Shown in pieces: positions 9,432 through 18,470 of a DNA stretch of 51,932 nucleotides. How positions within the stretch are numbered: position 1 is the stretch's first letter; every line of letters begins with the position of its first letter. Below the pieces are notes generated by a model, which made no database searches, was not told the DNA's origin, and saw only the letters and a list, made by a program, of their open reading frames with translations. A program made the position numbers and the translations under genes. Origin of the DNA: a virus; IMG/VR virus record IMGVR_UViG_3300045836_000007, positions 1 to 51,932 of that record; one strand, 5' to 3'.

Positions 9432-10910
9432 TTATGTCAACAGTCCAATAGTTCTAAGTGCTTTAACCACTTGTTTGATTGTGTATCCATCAAAAGTACT
9501 AGCATCATTCACTGCTGTACCAGCATTTGCTACAAAAGTAGCAGCCGCTCCGGCAGTAGTAGCCCTAGCAACTGGTGTAACTCCATAAAATCCGATCAAG
9601 CCTCCTGTACTTTTGCCAATATGTGTACCATCACTAGCAGCAATTACTTGAAGATTGGCATCTGTTTCTGTATCACCACCATAAAGCAATCCAAGATAGC
9701 CCCCGCTTGCCCCAGAAGCAATTACTGAACGGCCCCCTGGGTTCCCCATCTGCATACGGAAGACACCCTTACTATACCAACCAGCATTCGAGCTATTTGG
9801 AACATTTAGTTGGGTTAGAGTTCCATTATCAACAATCTCAGTATCATTTACTGTGGCAGAATCAATGCGATTATATACAGCCCCGGCTTCAATGCGTAAT
9901 TTTCCAGAAGCATTTCCACTATCAAAATCCATTCCAATCACAGAATTGTAGTTAGCTCCAGCACCATTGATTCTTAGACCACAACCACCATTGCTTTCGA
10001 CTGTACCACCTACCAAAGTATTAAGAGTGGCATTTCCGATTCGCACTCCATCATTACCATTAGATTGGGCTACACAATTAATCCAAGTACCAGCATTTGC
10101 ATTTGGTAATGTCGGAGACACTTGGTCACTAATATATAAACCAAATCTACTATTATTGTTCAGACGACAATGTGATAGTGTCCATGAATTTGCGTTTGTG
10201 CCACTATCCAGGCCGATTCTAACACCATCGTTCCCCATTGAAAACACAGATACGTGATCCAGCGTTACACTGTTGGCCGAAATTTGAATACCATCGCCGG
10301 TATTTCCGGTGGCACCACGAACAACTAAATCTCGAATTTTTGCAAATGGAGAAGTAATATTTAGAACTGCTGTTGAAAGTGACCCTGACTTGATAATCTC
10401 TGTGCTTCCAACATTATTAGAAGCTTCAGCCGCTCCGGCTCCAAAAATATCAATATGCCCTGTACCAGCGGCAGTTAGTTGAGAACCAACCAGATATCGT
10501 TTTCCTTGACGAAGAGCGATCCTTCCTCCTACAGATGGGAGGGCATTAATTGCAGCTTGAAGAGCCGCAGCGTCATCAGTTCCTGTGGTACCATTCCAAT
10601 CCCCTTTGGCGCCGAATTGTTCTGCATAAAATGTTCCTTGATGAATTAGTTTCCATCGCCCGCCATCTGTAGCTACAATTATACTTCCACCATTGTCAGA
10701 GCTGGTAGTATCAGAACTATCATAATAATATTCTCCATGCCCACCATCTCCAGGGGTAGAGTATCCCAGTGTTCTCGCCCGAGTAAATCTAGTTTTATCT
10801 AGAGCTTTAAGAGCTGTAATATTTGAGACACGTTCATAAGTAGCCACATTGGCATCATTCAACCAACTAGAAGCTACAGTAGTTCCAGAAGTAAAAGTAG
10901 TGTCAGCCAT
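9432..10910 (-). CDS. Tailspike, pectate-lyase-like beta-helix
   Basis: 492 aa. After an N-terminal virion-binding part (about 1-100), YAEQFGAKGDWNGTTGTDD and LPSVGGRIALRQGKRYLV mark the start of a right-handed beta-helix of the pectate-lyase type, followed by many short Asn/Gly-rich coils. Such proteins bind and often depolymerise capsule or O-antigen. I chose ATG 10910, which overlaps the upstream stop (TGATG) and sits behind AGGAAA, over TTG 10913. Enzymatic activity cannot be judged from sequence alone. Confidence 0.75.
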   Translation of the reverse strand: MADTTFTSGTTVASSWLNDANVATYERVSNITALKALDKTRFTRARTLGYSTPGDGGHGEYYYDSSDTTSSDNGGSIIVATDGGRWKLIHQGTFYAEQFGAKGDWNGTTGTDDAAALQAAINALPSVGGRIALRQGKRYLVGSQLTAAGTGHIDIFGAGAAEASNNVGSTEIIKSGSLSTAVLNITSPFAKIRDLVVRGATGNTGDGIQISANSVTLDHVSVFSMGNDGVRIGLDSGTNANSWTLSHCRLNNNSRFGLYISDQVSPTLPNANAGTWINCVAQSNGNDGVRIGNATLNTLVGGTVESNGGCGLRINGAGANYNSVIGMDFDSGNASGKLRIEAGAVYNRIDSATVNDTEIVDNGTLTQLNVPNSSNAGWYSKGVFRMQMGNPGGRSVIASGASGGYLGLLYGGDTETDANLQVIAASDGTHIGKSTGGLIGFYGVTPVARATTAGAAATFVANAGTAVNDASTFDGYTIKQVVKALRTIGLLT

Positions 10911-12406
10911 CAATAATTTCCTATTAATACGTCAATTTCAAATGCAGTGACTCTTAATGGGTAATTATCAGCATATGAAATTCTAAATGACCTTGTTCTA
11001 AATTTTCCTAATTGTCTGGCACAAGCCAGATCATTAAATACATTGACTTGAACTGGCCCAATGCTACTTGCCCAATCATCATCAGACCAGTATACTGAAC
11101 AATTTGATGCACCAGTATTGTTATATTTATCAGAAATCAATGTAAATCTATAACAAAACTTATTGTTTACAGTTTCAGCATCAATATCTTCTGTGGTATA
11201 TGTGCAAGTAAAGTTTGATCCAAAATCATTATAGAGTGCTTGACTCATTAGGGTCATCGCAGATTGATTGGTAATTGCTAAATATTGGGCACCGTCGTAC
11301 ATGGGCCAAGAAGCTTCAATCTGAAGACCAGCACCATCTGATCCTTTCCACTCATACCACATCTTCTCGTCAATGTCATATACCCAAGTAGTTTGATTAG
11401 TAACTAGAACATAAAAATCATGTCCATCAATGGATACAATATAACCATCTCTGTTTAGATAAACATTACTCTTCATATTATCGGCTGAACCTACAGATTG
11501 CAAAGTTCTATCCACAATCTCATTGGAGATTTTTTGCACCGTAAAGCCGTCCAAAAGATACACTCCGATATTCTGGGAAGCATTTTGACCCACGAAGAAA
11601 ATCTTGTCCCCAGCCTGGGCAAACCCAGTGACGAAACCAATATTTCTAAATGGGGCATCATTTCTAGACATTGGAGAACCAGTGGCATTTCCAGCATCCC
11701 AATAATACTCTGTAGAATTTGAACCCATTACAACAAGGTAATTCTTTGCTTTCACAAGCCGCACTGCGTAGTCGGCACTCATTTCTGCTGAGAAGAAGTT
11801 ACCAGCGGTCCATGAACTTGGATTATCTGTATCGCAATTATAGACATCAGATGTTCCAGATTTAATCAAAAAGATATAACCATCAATATAAACAGGGCAT
11901 GGCACATGGGGGACTGGTAAATCAGGATCGGCTACTTGAGTGCATGTAGTGGTCCCCCAATTGTCTAGCCACAAACTCTGACCATCAGTAATAACCACAT
12001 ATGCTGTATTATTACTTTGTAGATAAGAGCAAAACCCTACATACCCTGAAGAGGTAGGTAGAGTCGCCACTGTTCTTACAGTATTTCCTGAATCTGGTTT
12101 TACATTGTAAACCTTATTGTTTACAGCCCAATAAAAAGCATTCTGTGCAATATCATAAAAATAACCACGAATAGAATCAGTATTGGCATTTTTAGATAGA
12201 GAATACCCGCTGGCCTGTAGTCCCGGCCTTTTCTTTAATGCAAATTCAGGTCTATGATCTTCTTTTGTGATCCTATCGTAATAAAAATTAATCACATTCA
12301 TATCTCTTTGGGTAGAGAGACTACCATAACGATAGAATGGAGAACCAAGAATAGGAATTCTAACTGTTCGTGGAATTTGACTATTAGGTGGTACTTGATA
12401 CGCCAT
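10910..12406 (-). CDS. P22 gp10-like tail hub / DNA-stabilisation protein
   Basis: 498 aa. The N-terminal NVINFYYDRI...ALKKRPGL signature and the repeated short beta-blades fit the packaged-DNA stabilisation (gp10) / tail nozzle family of P22-like podoviruses. It closes the portal vertex after packaging and carries spikes. Start ATG 12406 overlaps the upstream stop as TAATG. Preceded by the gp4-like adaptor, the usual order for this tail type. Confidence 0.75.
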   Translation of the reverse strand: MAYQVPPNSQIPRTVRIPILGSPFYRYGSLSTQRDMNVINFYYDRITKEDHRPEFALKKRPGLQASGYSLSKNANTDSIRGYFYDIAQNAFYWAVNNKVYNVKPDSGNTVRTVATLPTSSGYVGFCSYLQSNNTAYVVITDGQSLWLDNWGTTTCTQVADPDLPVPHVPCPVYIDGYIFLIKSGTSDVYNCDTDNPSSWTAGNFFSAEMSADYAVRLVKAKNYLVVMGSNSTEYYWDAGNATGSPMSRNDAPFRNIGFVTGFAQAGDKIFFVGQNASQNIGVYLLDGFTVQKISNEIVDRTLQSVGSADNMKSNVYLNRDGYIVSIDGHDFYVLVTNQTTWVYDIDEKMWYEWKGSDGAGLQIEASWPMYDGAQYLAITNQSAMTLMSQALYNDFGSNFTCTYTTEDIDAETVNNKFCYRFTLISDKYNNTGASNCSVYWSDDDWASSIGPVQVNVFNDLACARQLGKFRTRSFRISYADNYPLRVTAFEIDVLIGNY

Positions 12407-13095
12407 TATTTCCAACGTTTCTCTGGTTGAACATAAATACTACCATCCTCATCACCATATCCCTGGGCAGATTCCTTATACATCTCAAACTCTCTAAGGA
12501 GTTGTTGACGATCCATTAGAGGTAGACCATATTCTGGAGCAAGGCGAACTGCTAACCCATAAATCATTGCATCCATCCAATATGCTGGGAAATCCGGGTT
12601 ATCCGTTGCGGATACGAAATCATCAAACTTCTTTTGTGCAACCACAGTAAGGGAGTAGGTAGTTGCTGATGTAGAATCAGGGGTAGGCCAGATGTTGATA
12701 GTATAATCAGTGAGAGTGGGAGTAGCACTCCAATGAACAGGAAGGCTCCCAGAAGAATTAGGAAGAGCTAAGAAATCATACCGTGATTTTTCCACCATTG
12801 GATATCTGGTGGTAGTTCCTGAAGTTAAAAGATACACCGCAGGAATCTTAATAGCGTTAGTAACAGTATAATTAGCGGTGCCATTGACCAGAGTGATTGG
12901 AACTTCAGTCCTCTTCCATAATGGCATACCATCTGTTTGTAAAACACGTAAAAGAGAGTTTAATGCAAGATTAGCATTAGTAAGTTGAGTGCTTGAAGCA
13001 GTTTGTCCATCCGCTAATGCTCCAATCTTTCTTAGAGCAGCATTAATAATATCATCCCGAGTTAGTACCCAAGAAGTATCTCCACTTGTACTCAT
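12406..13095 (-). CDS. P22 gp4-like head-tail adaptor / tail accessory factor
   Basis: 229 aa. An N-terminal helical part (LTRDDIINAALRKIGAL, then LNSLLRVLQTDG) and a C-terminal YGLAVRLAPEYGLPLMDRQ..GYGDEDGSIYVQP block are characteristic of gp4-like adaptors that dock under the portal. Its neighbour is the gp10-like hub, which supports the call. Its start overlaps the upstream gene's stop by four bases. Confidence 0.75.
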   Translation of the reverse strand: MSTSGDTSWVLTRDDIINAALRKIGALADGQTASSTQLTNANLALNSLLRVLQTDGMPLWKRTEVPITLVNGTANYTVTNAIKIPAVYLLTSGTTTRYPMVEKSRYDFLALPNSSGSLPVHWSATPTLTDYTINIWPTPDSTSATTYSLTVVAQKKFDDFVSATDNPDFPAYWMDAMIYGLAVRLAPEYGLPLMDRQQLLREFEMYKESAQGYGDEDGSIYVQPEKRWK

Positions 13096-13439
13096 GTTGT
13101 AAATGTCCCCCCTGGAATACTTCCTTTATCTGATAATGCTTGAGAATAGGTAATGGTCTTCGTGTCAGCTTGCATACAATCTGCTTCGCCTACATCGGCA
13201 TATGCTTGCTTTCCATAAATATAACAAACATACTCTAAAGTGGAATTATCCTCACGAATAAATGGTGCAGCGATTCCTGTTTCACGTACTCTTATGTATT
13301 TTTGTGGGTGATCCATCTCATAGTCTTGTTCACAAACCATGAGGTTATCCCATCGACGTTTTAATTTATCAGCTTTAAACCGGAAGCCGCAAACATCGCA
13401 AACGGCGTTCCAGCTTCCTGATTTAAACCAAGTTTTCAT
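13092..13439 (-). CDS. Conserved small structural-region protein with CxxC
   Basis: 115 aa. An N-terminal WNAVCDVCGF zinc-knuckle-like motif, then a RRWDNLMVCEQDYEMDHPQKYI block that resembles small proteins found beside tail genes of many podoviruses. Function unknown. Its ends overlap both neighbours by four bases, so it is translationally coupled within the tail operon. Confidence 0.55.
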   Translation of the reverse strand: MKTWFKSGSWNAVCDVCGFRFKADKLKRRWDNLMVCEQDYEMDHPQKYIRVRETGIAAPFIREDNSTLEYVCYIYGKQAYADVGEADCMQADTKTITYSQALSDKGSIPGGTFTT

Positions 13440-13684
13440 GAATTAAAACGAGCCTCCACTTTTTCTTCAAACTTGTCTAGTCTCTTCCACAATTCATCTC
13501 TAAAGTCCTTGAAGTCCTCTTTTTTAAATGCTGTATCTCGAACTTCCTTGACTTCAGATTCAAGACGCTTGATGTTATCCTTTGTATTATCGTGAGCTAG
13601 TTTCATGAAATACATAGCAATAGTAAGTAAAGCGTTAAATCCAAGGGATGCCAAAGCAATGTACACATACATATCATCTCGCAT
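13436..13684 (-). CDS. Small membrane protein with coiled-coil tail
   Basis: 82 aa from ATG 13684 (13672 is an alternative). One N-terminal membrane segment (YVYIALASLGFNALLTIAMYF) is followed by a long charged coiled coil (about 30-80). The layout resembles an inner-membrane spanin (Rz) or a holin/antiholin accessory. No outer-membrane spanin partner was recognised, so the lysis role is only a possibility. The first 11 bases overlap the 3' end of the upstream beta-helix gene. Confidence 0.5.
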   Translation of the reverse strand: MRDDMYVYIALASLGFNALLTIAMYFMKLAHDNTKDNIKRLESEVKEVRDTAFKKEDFKDFRDELWKRLDKFEEKVEARFNS

Positions 13685-15563
13685 TTTTTGTTGTTGGCAC
13701 TTCAAAACCCCCAATAGTAGGAGGATTGTTGAACATAATTCCTGTTGCATCTCGTGTATTACTAGACACAAATGTACCAGCATGGTACAATGGGGATAAT
13801 GTTGAAGGAACGTATTGGTTGTTCACAAGAGGGTTTGAATTAATATCACTACCTTTGGCAGAAATAGTAACGGTTGACCCCAATAATGCATTTGCTCCAG
13901 CGTTCCAATAAGCATTGGCAGTGATATTTGTATCCTCACTGTTTCCCAGAGTCAACTTCCAGTTTCCTGTAGTGTAAGTAGTAGAAGCAAAGGGACTAAG
14001 GATTTGCACTGTTACTTGGGTAGAACTCTGTTTTGAACTGATAACCGCAATACCAGTACCACCAACTTCTCTAATACCATAATTGGTAGAAAAAGTAGCA
14101 AAATCTCCAGCAGTAGAAGTACAAGTAGCATTCCCAATAGTTGATTGGGAAAGAGTGATGTTTCCAGTAGTAGTTTTATCTGCCACTGTACTATGTAGGA
14201 TATTGTAAGTATTACTATGGAACAGATTGTTCTTAACTAGATTTTGTCCACTACACCACGAGAGAGCAACTCCAGCAACATAATTATTTACAAGGGTGTT
14301 ATTAAACACATTGACATTTACTGAAAAACCATCTACTCCAATACCAACACCATTATCATAACAATAGTTACCAAAGATATTTACATTCTTTGCACAGTAA
14401 GTTCTGATACCAGCAGGAGGCTGTGTTACATAATCTGGAGCGTAATTAGCTACATAATTACCAAGAGTGCTATTGGATGAACTTCCATGACAACCATACA
14501 CTTGATTGCTATAAATATCTACCTGAGAAGAGCCAGTTTTCTTCTCAGTAAATGCTGTATTAATATCTAGGAAGATTCCAACACCATCTGCTCCAGAAGT
14601 AGAGGCATTAAATGATACATTATTGTAAATTGAATATCCCTGGACAATAAATTGCATATTGCCAGTAGTACCACTATATTGTGTATTAGCATCTCTACAC
14701 ACATTATAAGCAGCAAAACCTCCAATACTTGTGATACTCATACAAGTATTTTGACAGTTTGTAATCTTGTTTCCAACTACTTGAATATCTCTACATTGTG
14801 CATTTGCTGTAGAGAAATTGGCTGCCTGGTTTGCTGCTGGAGTAATATAAATACCGCCAGCAGATCGACAATTAGAGATAGTATTATAACCAATATAGAT
14901 ATGATTAATTTCTGATGAAGCAGCAGTCGCCCCACCAGAGACCCCATAAATTCCATAATTGGCTTGTGTAATTACATTATTCGTTACTGTGAGATATTGA
15001 ACATCATATACACCTTGGTCTGTGGCACCATATTGACCATTAATATTAATTGCCGCATTACCTGCAGTAGTTCCTGTCTGGGTAATAGTGTTACTGTCTA
15101 CTAAGTTTCTACGGGAAGCTCTATTTGCTGCTGAAAAAGAAGCGGCTGATACCTGGATACCATTAGCCACAGCAGTAACATTATTGTTCTTTACGGTGCA
15201 ATCATTAGTTGCTGCTAGTGCAATCCCTGAAGTGGATGCCCCAGTTGAAGTAACATCTAAGTTTTGTACATTTACCCAATTTCGAAATGTTACAGAAATA
15301 CCATTTCCAGAAGCTACAATCTTTGGGAGGGGTTGTGTGGTATCATCACTACCATCACTGTTATAGTAAGAACCTAACCAGATTTGGGCAGTAGCAGAAG
15401 TGCCAGAAGCACCAACAGTTACTGTACCAATATAAGTTGTATTACGTTTTTGAAGATATGTATTACCTGCTGCCCACGTCACACTGCCCCATGAGTTAAA
15501 TGGAGAAGCGGCCGTACCAGAGCCGTTTACTGCTGCGGATGGATCAATATAGTAGGTAGTCAT
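13674..15563 (-). CDS. Right-handed parallel beta-helix protein, second tailspike candidate
   Basis: 629 aa. The N-terminus TTYYIDPSAAVNGSGTAASPFNSW is the start typical of pectate-lyase/chondroitinase-B-like beta-helix proteins, and the rest consists of Asn/Ser/Thr/Val-rich coils with repeated NNxxxN turns (for example about 120-300). It lacks an obvious virion-binding head domain. It could be a depolymerising spike or a virion surface protein. With the 492-aa spike it gives two different beta-helix receptor-binding candidates. Confidence 0.65.
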   Translation of the reverse strand: MTTYYIDPSAAVNGSGTAASPFNSWGSVTWAAGNTYLQKRNTTYIGTVTVGASGTSATAQIWLGSYYNSDGSDDTTQPLPKIVASGNGISVTFRNWVNVQNLDVTSTGASTSGIALAATNDCTVKNNNVTAVANGIQVSAASFSAANRASRRNLVDSNTITQTGTTAGNAAININGQYGATDQGVYDVQYLTVTNNVITQANYGIYGVSGGATAASSEINHIYIGYNTISNCRSAGGIYITPAANQAANFSTANAQCRDIQVVGNKITNCQNTCMSITSIGGFAAYNVCRDANTQYSGTTGNMQFIVQGYSIYNNVSFNASTSGADGVGIFLDINTAFTEKKTGSSQVDIYSNQVYGCHGSSSNSTLGNYVANYAPDYVTQPPAGIRTYCAKNVNIFGNYCYDNGVGIGVDGFSVNVNVFNNTLVNNYVAGVALSWCSGQNLVKNNLFHSNTYNILHSTVADKTTTGNITLSQSTIGNATCTSTAGDFATFSTNYGIREVGGTGIAVISSKQSSTQVTVQILSPFASTTYTTGNWKLTLGNSEDTNITANAYWNAGANALLGSTVTISAKGSDINSNPLVNNQYVPSTLSPLYHAGTFVSSNTRDATGIMFNNPPTIGGFEVPTTKNAR

Positions 15564-15566
15564 AAA

Positions 15567-15989
15567 TTAAACGTAAAGCAGAATGATATTTGGATTGGCG
15601 GTTGCAGTTACAGCAGTAATACCAGTAGTACAAATTACACCCATACCAGCAGCGCCTGCTGGTATAAAGGTACCAGATGTAGCACAAGAAGCAGTATCAA
15701 TTAATTTTTGACCTGAGCCAGCAGTGTTATCATATACAGTAACTGTACTGGTGGCTACCCCTGTTACTACATATACACCATAAAGAATACCAGTACCATT
15801 TTTTACCACACTAGTAGTTTGCGTAGTAATAGGAAAATAAGAAGCAATTGCACCGCCAGCGAGGCGATTAAATTGTGAGAGTTCTCCTGCGGCAGCAGTC
15901 GTACTAATTTGACCACTAGAGTTAACTAAGACCTCTTGTACCTTAGTTCTATCTGTGTTTAGTTTGCCCTGAATCAGAACGTTTTGCAT
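15567..15989 (-). CDS. Unrecognised beta-rich virion-type protein
   Basis: 140 aa from ATG 15989, behind a GGAGG ribosome binding site and just below a terminator hairpin. Rich in Thr, Gly, Ala and Val, with alternating beta-strand-like segments; no known motif. Located between capsid and spike genes, so a decoration or tail-fibre component is plausible. Confidence 0.5.
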   Translation of the reverse strand: MQNVLIQGKLNTDRTKVQEVLVNSSGQISTTAAAGELSQFNRLAGGAIASYFPITTQTTSVVKNGTGILYGVYVVTGVATSTVTVYDNTAGSGQKLIDTASCATSGTFIPAGAAGMGVICTTGITAVTATANPNIILLYV

Positions 15990-16003
15990 TAATTCCTCCA
16001 AAA

Positions 16004-16024
16004 AGAGGGGGACAAGCCCCCTCT
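16004..16024 (-). terminator. Intrinsic terminator within the late operon
   Basis: 8-bp stem AGAGGGGG/CCCCCTCT with a 5-base loop; read leftward it is followed by TTTTT. It directly follows the stop of the 16026..16460 gene and would reduce transcription from the capsid genes into the spike and tail genes. Confidence 0.8.
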
Positions 16025-16025
16025 A

Positions 16026-16460
16026 TTAACGAACATACCAAATTAGAATAGTCCAAGGCCCGCCACTTGAAGAGGCAGTTCCTGTCTCTGCATACTTGGC
16101 AAAAATTTGCAGATCAGGACCAAGAGGAAGAGGCTCCACGTTTGGAAGAGATGTAGAATATGTACTAGTTGGACGAATCTTACCCCCAGCAGTTTTCACA
16201 TCTTGTCCATTCACATACTCGTTAGAGTTTGCAGAAGTTGAACCAATACTGATTGTTGCTGTAGTACCAGCATTTGATGCTGGACCATTGATATCAATAT
16301 CAACAATAGAAGCATCTGCAGGAAGAACTGCCTTTAGGGAGGCAGTAGTATCTGTGCGAGACACCTGGAATGCTTTGACTACCGCATCTTTATTGGTTGG
16401 AACAGTAACGGTAGGCCCATTACTATTGATTGGGACTAGATCAGTTGCTTTGAAACCCAT
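16026..16460 (-). CDS. Probable head decoration or fibre protein
   Basis: 144 aa. Starts MGFKATDLVPINSNGPTVTVPTNKDAVVKAFQ; small, beta-rich, with a C-terminal GPWTILIWYV strand. It lies between two hairpins, 44 bases below the major capsid gene, which suggests a stoichiometric capsid-associated protein. No recognised family. Confidence 0.5.
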   Translation of the reverse strand: MGFKATDLVPINSNGPTVTVPTNKDAVVKAFQVSRTDTTASLKAVLPADASIVDIDINGPASNAGTTATISIGSTSANSNEYVNGQDVKTAGGKIRPTSTYSTSLPNVEPLPLGPDLQIFAKYAETGTASSSGGPWTILIWYVR

Positions 16461-16476
16461 AGTTTCTCCTTAAAAT

Positions 16477-16496
16477 AGGGGCCGTTGCCAGCCCCT
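16477..16496 (-). terminator. Weak terminator-like hairpin after the capsid gene
   Basis: Stem AGGGGC/GCCCCT with an 8-base loop; read leftward it is followed by ATTTT and then the AGGAG ribosome binding site of the next gene. May tune expression downstream of the major capsid gene. Confidence 0.6.
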
Positions 16497-16503
16497 GTAA
16501 CTA

Positions 16504-17412
16504 TTAGGCACCAGCGGAACCGTAGATCGCACGGGGATCAGTCCAACCAAATGAGTAACGAGCGGTGGCCTTGAACTTAGCATTCTCGGTATCGAAATCG
16601 TTATCCATGTCGAACTGGTCAGCGCGGCGCTCCCAATACTTCAGACCATTAGGTACATCAGTACGGATGAACCAAGCATCAGTGTCAGTCAGATAATGGT
16701 TAACAACCACATCTGAGAACAGACCCATATCCTTCAGAGCATTGGTATCGTTATTATCGGTACCAACACGACCAGTGGAACCAAGGATACGCTTGGCTTC
16801 AAAGGTTAGCTGACGAGGAATAATGAGGGTCTTGGGACGAACTGAAATCAGCAAACCACGATCATTAGTGAAACCATGGATGTCAATAACAGCTTGCTCA
16901 AGGGCAGCTTCTGACAAGTCAGAGGCAGTGCCAATCTGGTTAGACCAAGTACCACCAGCAAAGTTGGGGTGAGAAGCATTAATCATGCTGACACCGTCAC
17001 CACCAGTATATGAGCTGTTAAATGCACGGTTGTAAACATTAGCACCAACCACTTCCTTGGTTTGACGCATTGAGAACGCCAGACCTTGGGCCTTACGCTG
17101 ACCAACTACGTCATACAAGTCATCTTCCATGATTTCACGGGTGATGACGAAACCAAGGGCATACACCACATGGCTATAGCGAGTGATGAATGCTTGACGC
17201 TCGGTATCATAAGTGATAGGAGCACCTTCAGACTTCTGAATCGCTAGACCAAAGCTGGTTACACCAACATCTTCTTCAAATGCACGATTTGATTTGTTAG
17301 TGTCGAAGAGTTTGGTATACTCTACTGGATACTCTGAGTAAGCCTTACCATACCAAGCATTAACGCCAGGCCATAGGGCTTTCGCAAAACTGGAACTATT
17401 GATAATAGCCAT
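16504..17412 (-). CDS. Major capsid protein (HK97-like fold)
   Basis: 302 aa. Matches the capsid style seen in Mu gpT-like and podovirus families: KLFDTNKSNRAFEEDVGVTSFG, YSHVVYALGFVITREIMEDD and a late SFGWTDPRAIYGS end. It follows the scaffold and decoration genes and has a strong ribosome binding site (AGGAGGG). No cleaved N-terminal delta domain is apparent, consistent with the separate scaffold gene. Confidence 0.85.
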   Translation of the reverse strand: MAIINSSSFAKALWPGVNAWYGKAYSEYPVEYTKLFDTNKSNRAFEEDVGVTSFGLAIQKSEGAPITYDTERQAFITRYSHVVYALGFVITREIMEDDLYDVVGQRKAQGLAFSMRQTKEVVGANVYNRAFNSSYTGGDGVSMINASHPNFAGGTWSNQIGTASDLSEAALEQAVIDIHGFTNDRGLLISVRPKTLIIPRQLTFEAKRILGSTGRVGTDNNDTNALKDMGLFSDVVVNHYLTDTDAWFIRTDVPNGLKYWERRADQFDMDNDFDTENAKFKATARYSFGWTDPRAIYGSAGA

Positions 17413-17425
17413 TGACTATCCCTCC

Positions 17426-18019
17426 TTAGACGCCAGCAGTACCGGTGCTAGAACCGTACTGATGGTTGTTGATTGTGACAAGAACCTTGCCGTTTGCGCT
17501 AGCAGGATCATTGTCGATTCGCTGGCTGAAGCCATGAACCTTAAAGGTTAGGGTAGCAGTGGTAGCCTTAGTACCAACGTCTACAGTTTCACCAGACATA
17601 CCTGTAGTAGCAGAACCACCAGCATCAGCATGGTTGATATTCTTATTAACATCTGTAGCAGCAAGTGTACCGTTTGAGGTTTGCACTTCAAACACGACAT
17701 CAGGTGAGTCAGCAACAAGAACATAACCAGCCGTTGAGGCAGCATGGAACACAGGAGTATTCAAGTTAGCATAGAAGTTAGCAGTAGGCATATTGCCAAT
17801 ACCAACAACCACACCAACAATAGCATCTCCAACGCTAGCCTTAGTTACCGCAGGAATACCAGCGGAATCAGAGTTGGCAGCGAGTTTGACTGCATCCCCA
17901 ATATAGACAGCAGTAGAGTCTGAAGAGGGAATGTAGTACATATTGACTTGCCCATTATAAGCAGAACCATTTAGGTGCTTAACAGGACGAAAGCCATATA
18001 CACGACTTACATTTGACAT
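17426..18019 (-). CDS. Capsid decoration / head stabilisation protein
   Basis: 197 aa. The N-terminal YGFRPVKHLNGSAYNGQVNMYYIPSSDSTAVYIGDAVKL and the C-terminal INNHQYG end are features of a head protein encoded beside capsid genes in many tailed phages. Its ribosome binding site is partly buried in the hairpin at 18024..18051. Likely one of the most abundant virion proteins after the capsid protein. Confidence 0.65.
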   Translation of the reverse strand: MSNVSRVYGFRPVKHLNGSAYNGQVNMYYIPSSDSTAVYIGDAVKLAANSDSAGIPAVTKASVGDAIVGVVVGIGNMPTANFYANLNTPVFHAASTAGYVLVADSPDVVFEVQTSNGTLAATDVNKNINHADAGGSATTGMSGETVDVGTKATTATLTFKVHGFSQRIDNDPASANGKVLVTINNHQYGSSTGTAGV

Positions 18020-18023
18020 AAAA

Positions 18024-18051
18024 TCTCCATTAAGTTAGATCATAATGGAGA
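18024..18051 (-). promoter_or_regulatory. Hairpin covering the ribosome binding site of the decoration gene
   Basis: 9-bp inverted repeat TCTCCATTA/TAATGGAGA with a 10-base loop. Read leftward, its 3' arm contains GGAG, the Shine-Dalgarno of the gene starting at 18019, and is followed by TTTT. It can act as a weak terminator or as an RBS mask. Confidence 0.6.
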
Positions 18052-18059
18052 CTTTGGGC

Positions 18060-18467
18060 TTAATCTCGTTTGATTTCAAGTTTCCCATAAGTTCCATTAA
18101 GAGCTTCCTGTTTCATAGTATTCTCTACTTCATCAAGATGCGCTTGCTTGGCTTTTTGGTCCTCGTCATACCATTCCTTACGGATACGCATAACATAGCC
18201 CTTATTACCTCCGCCTACAGCAACCTGTGCCTTAGAGCCTTCGGGTGTAGCCTTTGAAACTCGCTTATCACCGACTTGAACATCAGCAGCATCAACAAGT
18301 TCATATCCAGCTTCCTCGAACATAGCGATACGATCGCCAATATCATTCACAATACGATACTCATAGTTGGGGTCTTTATTCTTGACTGTAAGAATATTGC
18401 GTTGTCCAACACGGGTACGGCTAACACGCCCTCTTGGGCTCTTTGCGATTGGTTCTTTTGGGGTCAT
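18060..18467 (-). CDS. Conserved head-region protein of unknown function
   Basis: 135 aa. A basic, disordered N-terminus (about 1-30) precedes RIVNDIGDRIAMFEEAGYELVDAADVQVGDKRV and GGGNKGYVMRIRKEWYDEDQ. Similar proteins sit between scaffold and capsid genes in related podoviruses. May be a scaffold partner or a capsid-assembly factor. Located four bases after the scaffold gene. Confidence 0.5.
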   Translation of the reverse strand: MTPKEPIAKSPRGRVSRTRVGQRNILTVKNKDPNYEYRIVNDIGDRIAMFEEAGYELVDAADVQVGDKRVSKATPEGSKAQVAVGGGNKGYVMRIRKEWYDEDQKAKQAHLDEVENTMKQEALNGTYGKLEIKRD

Positions 18468-18470
18468 GGT

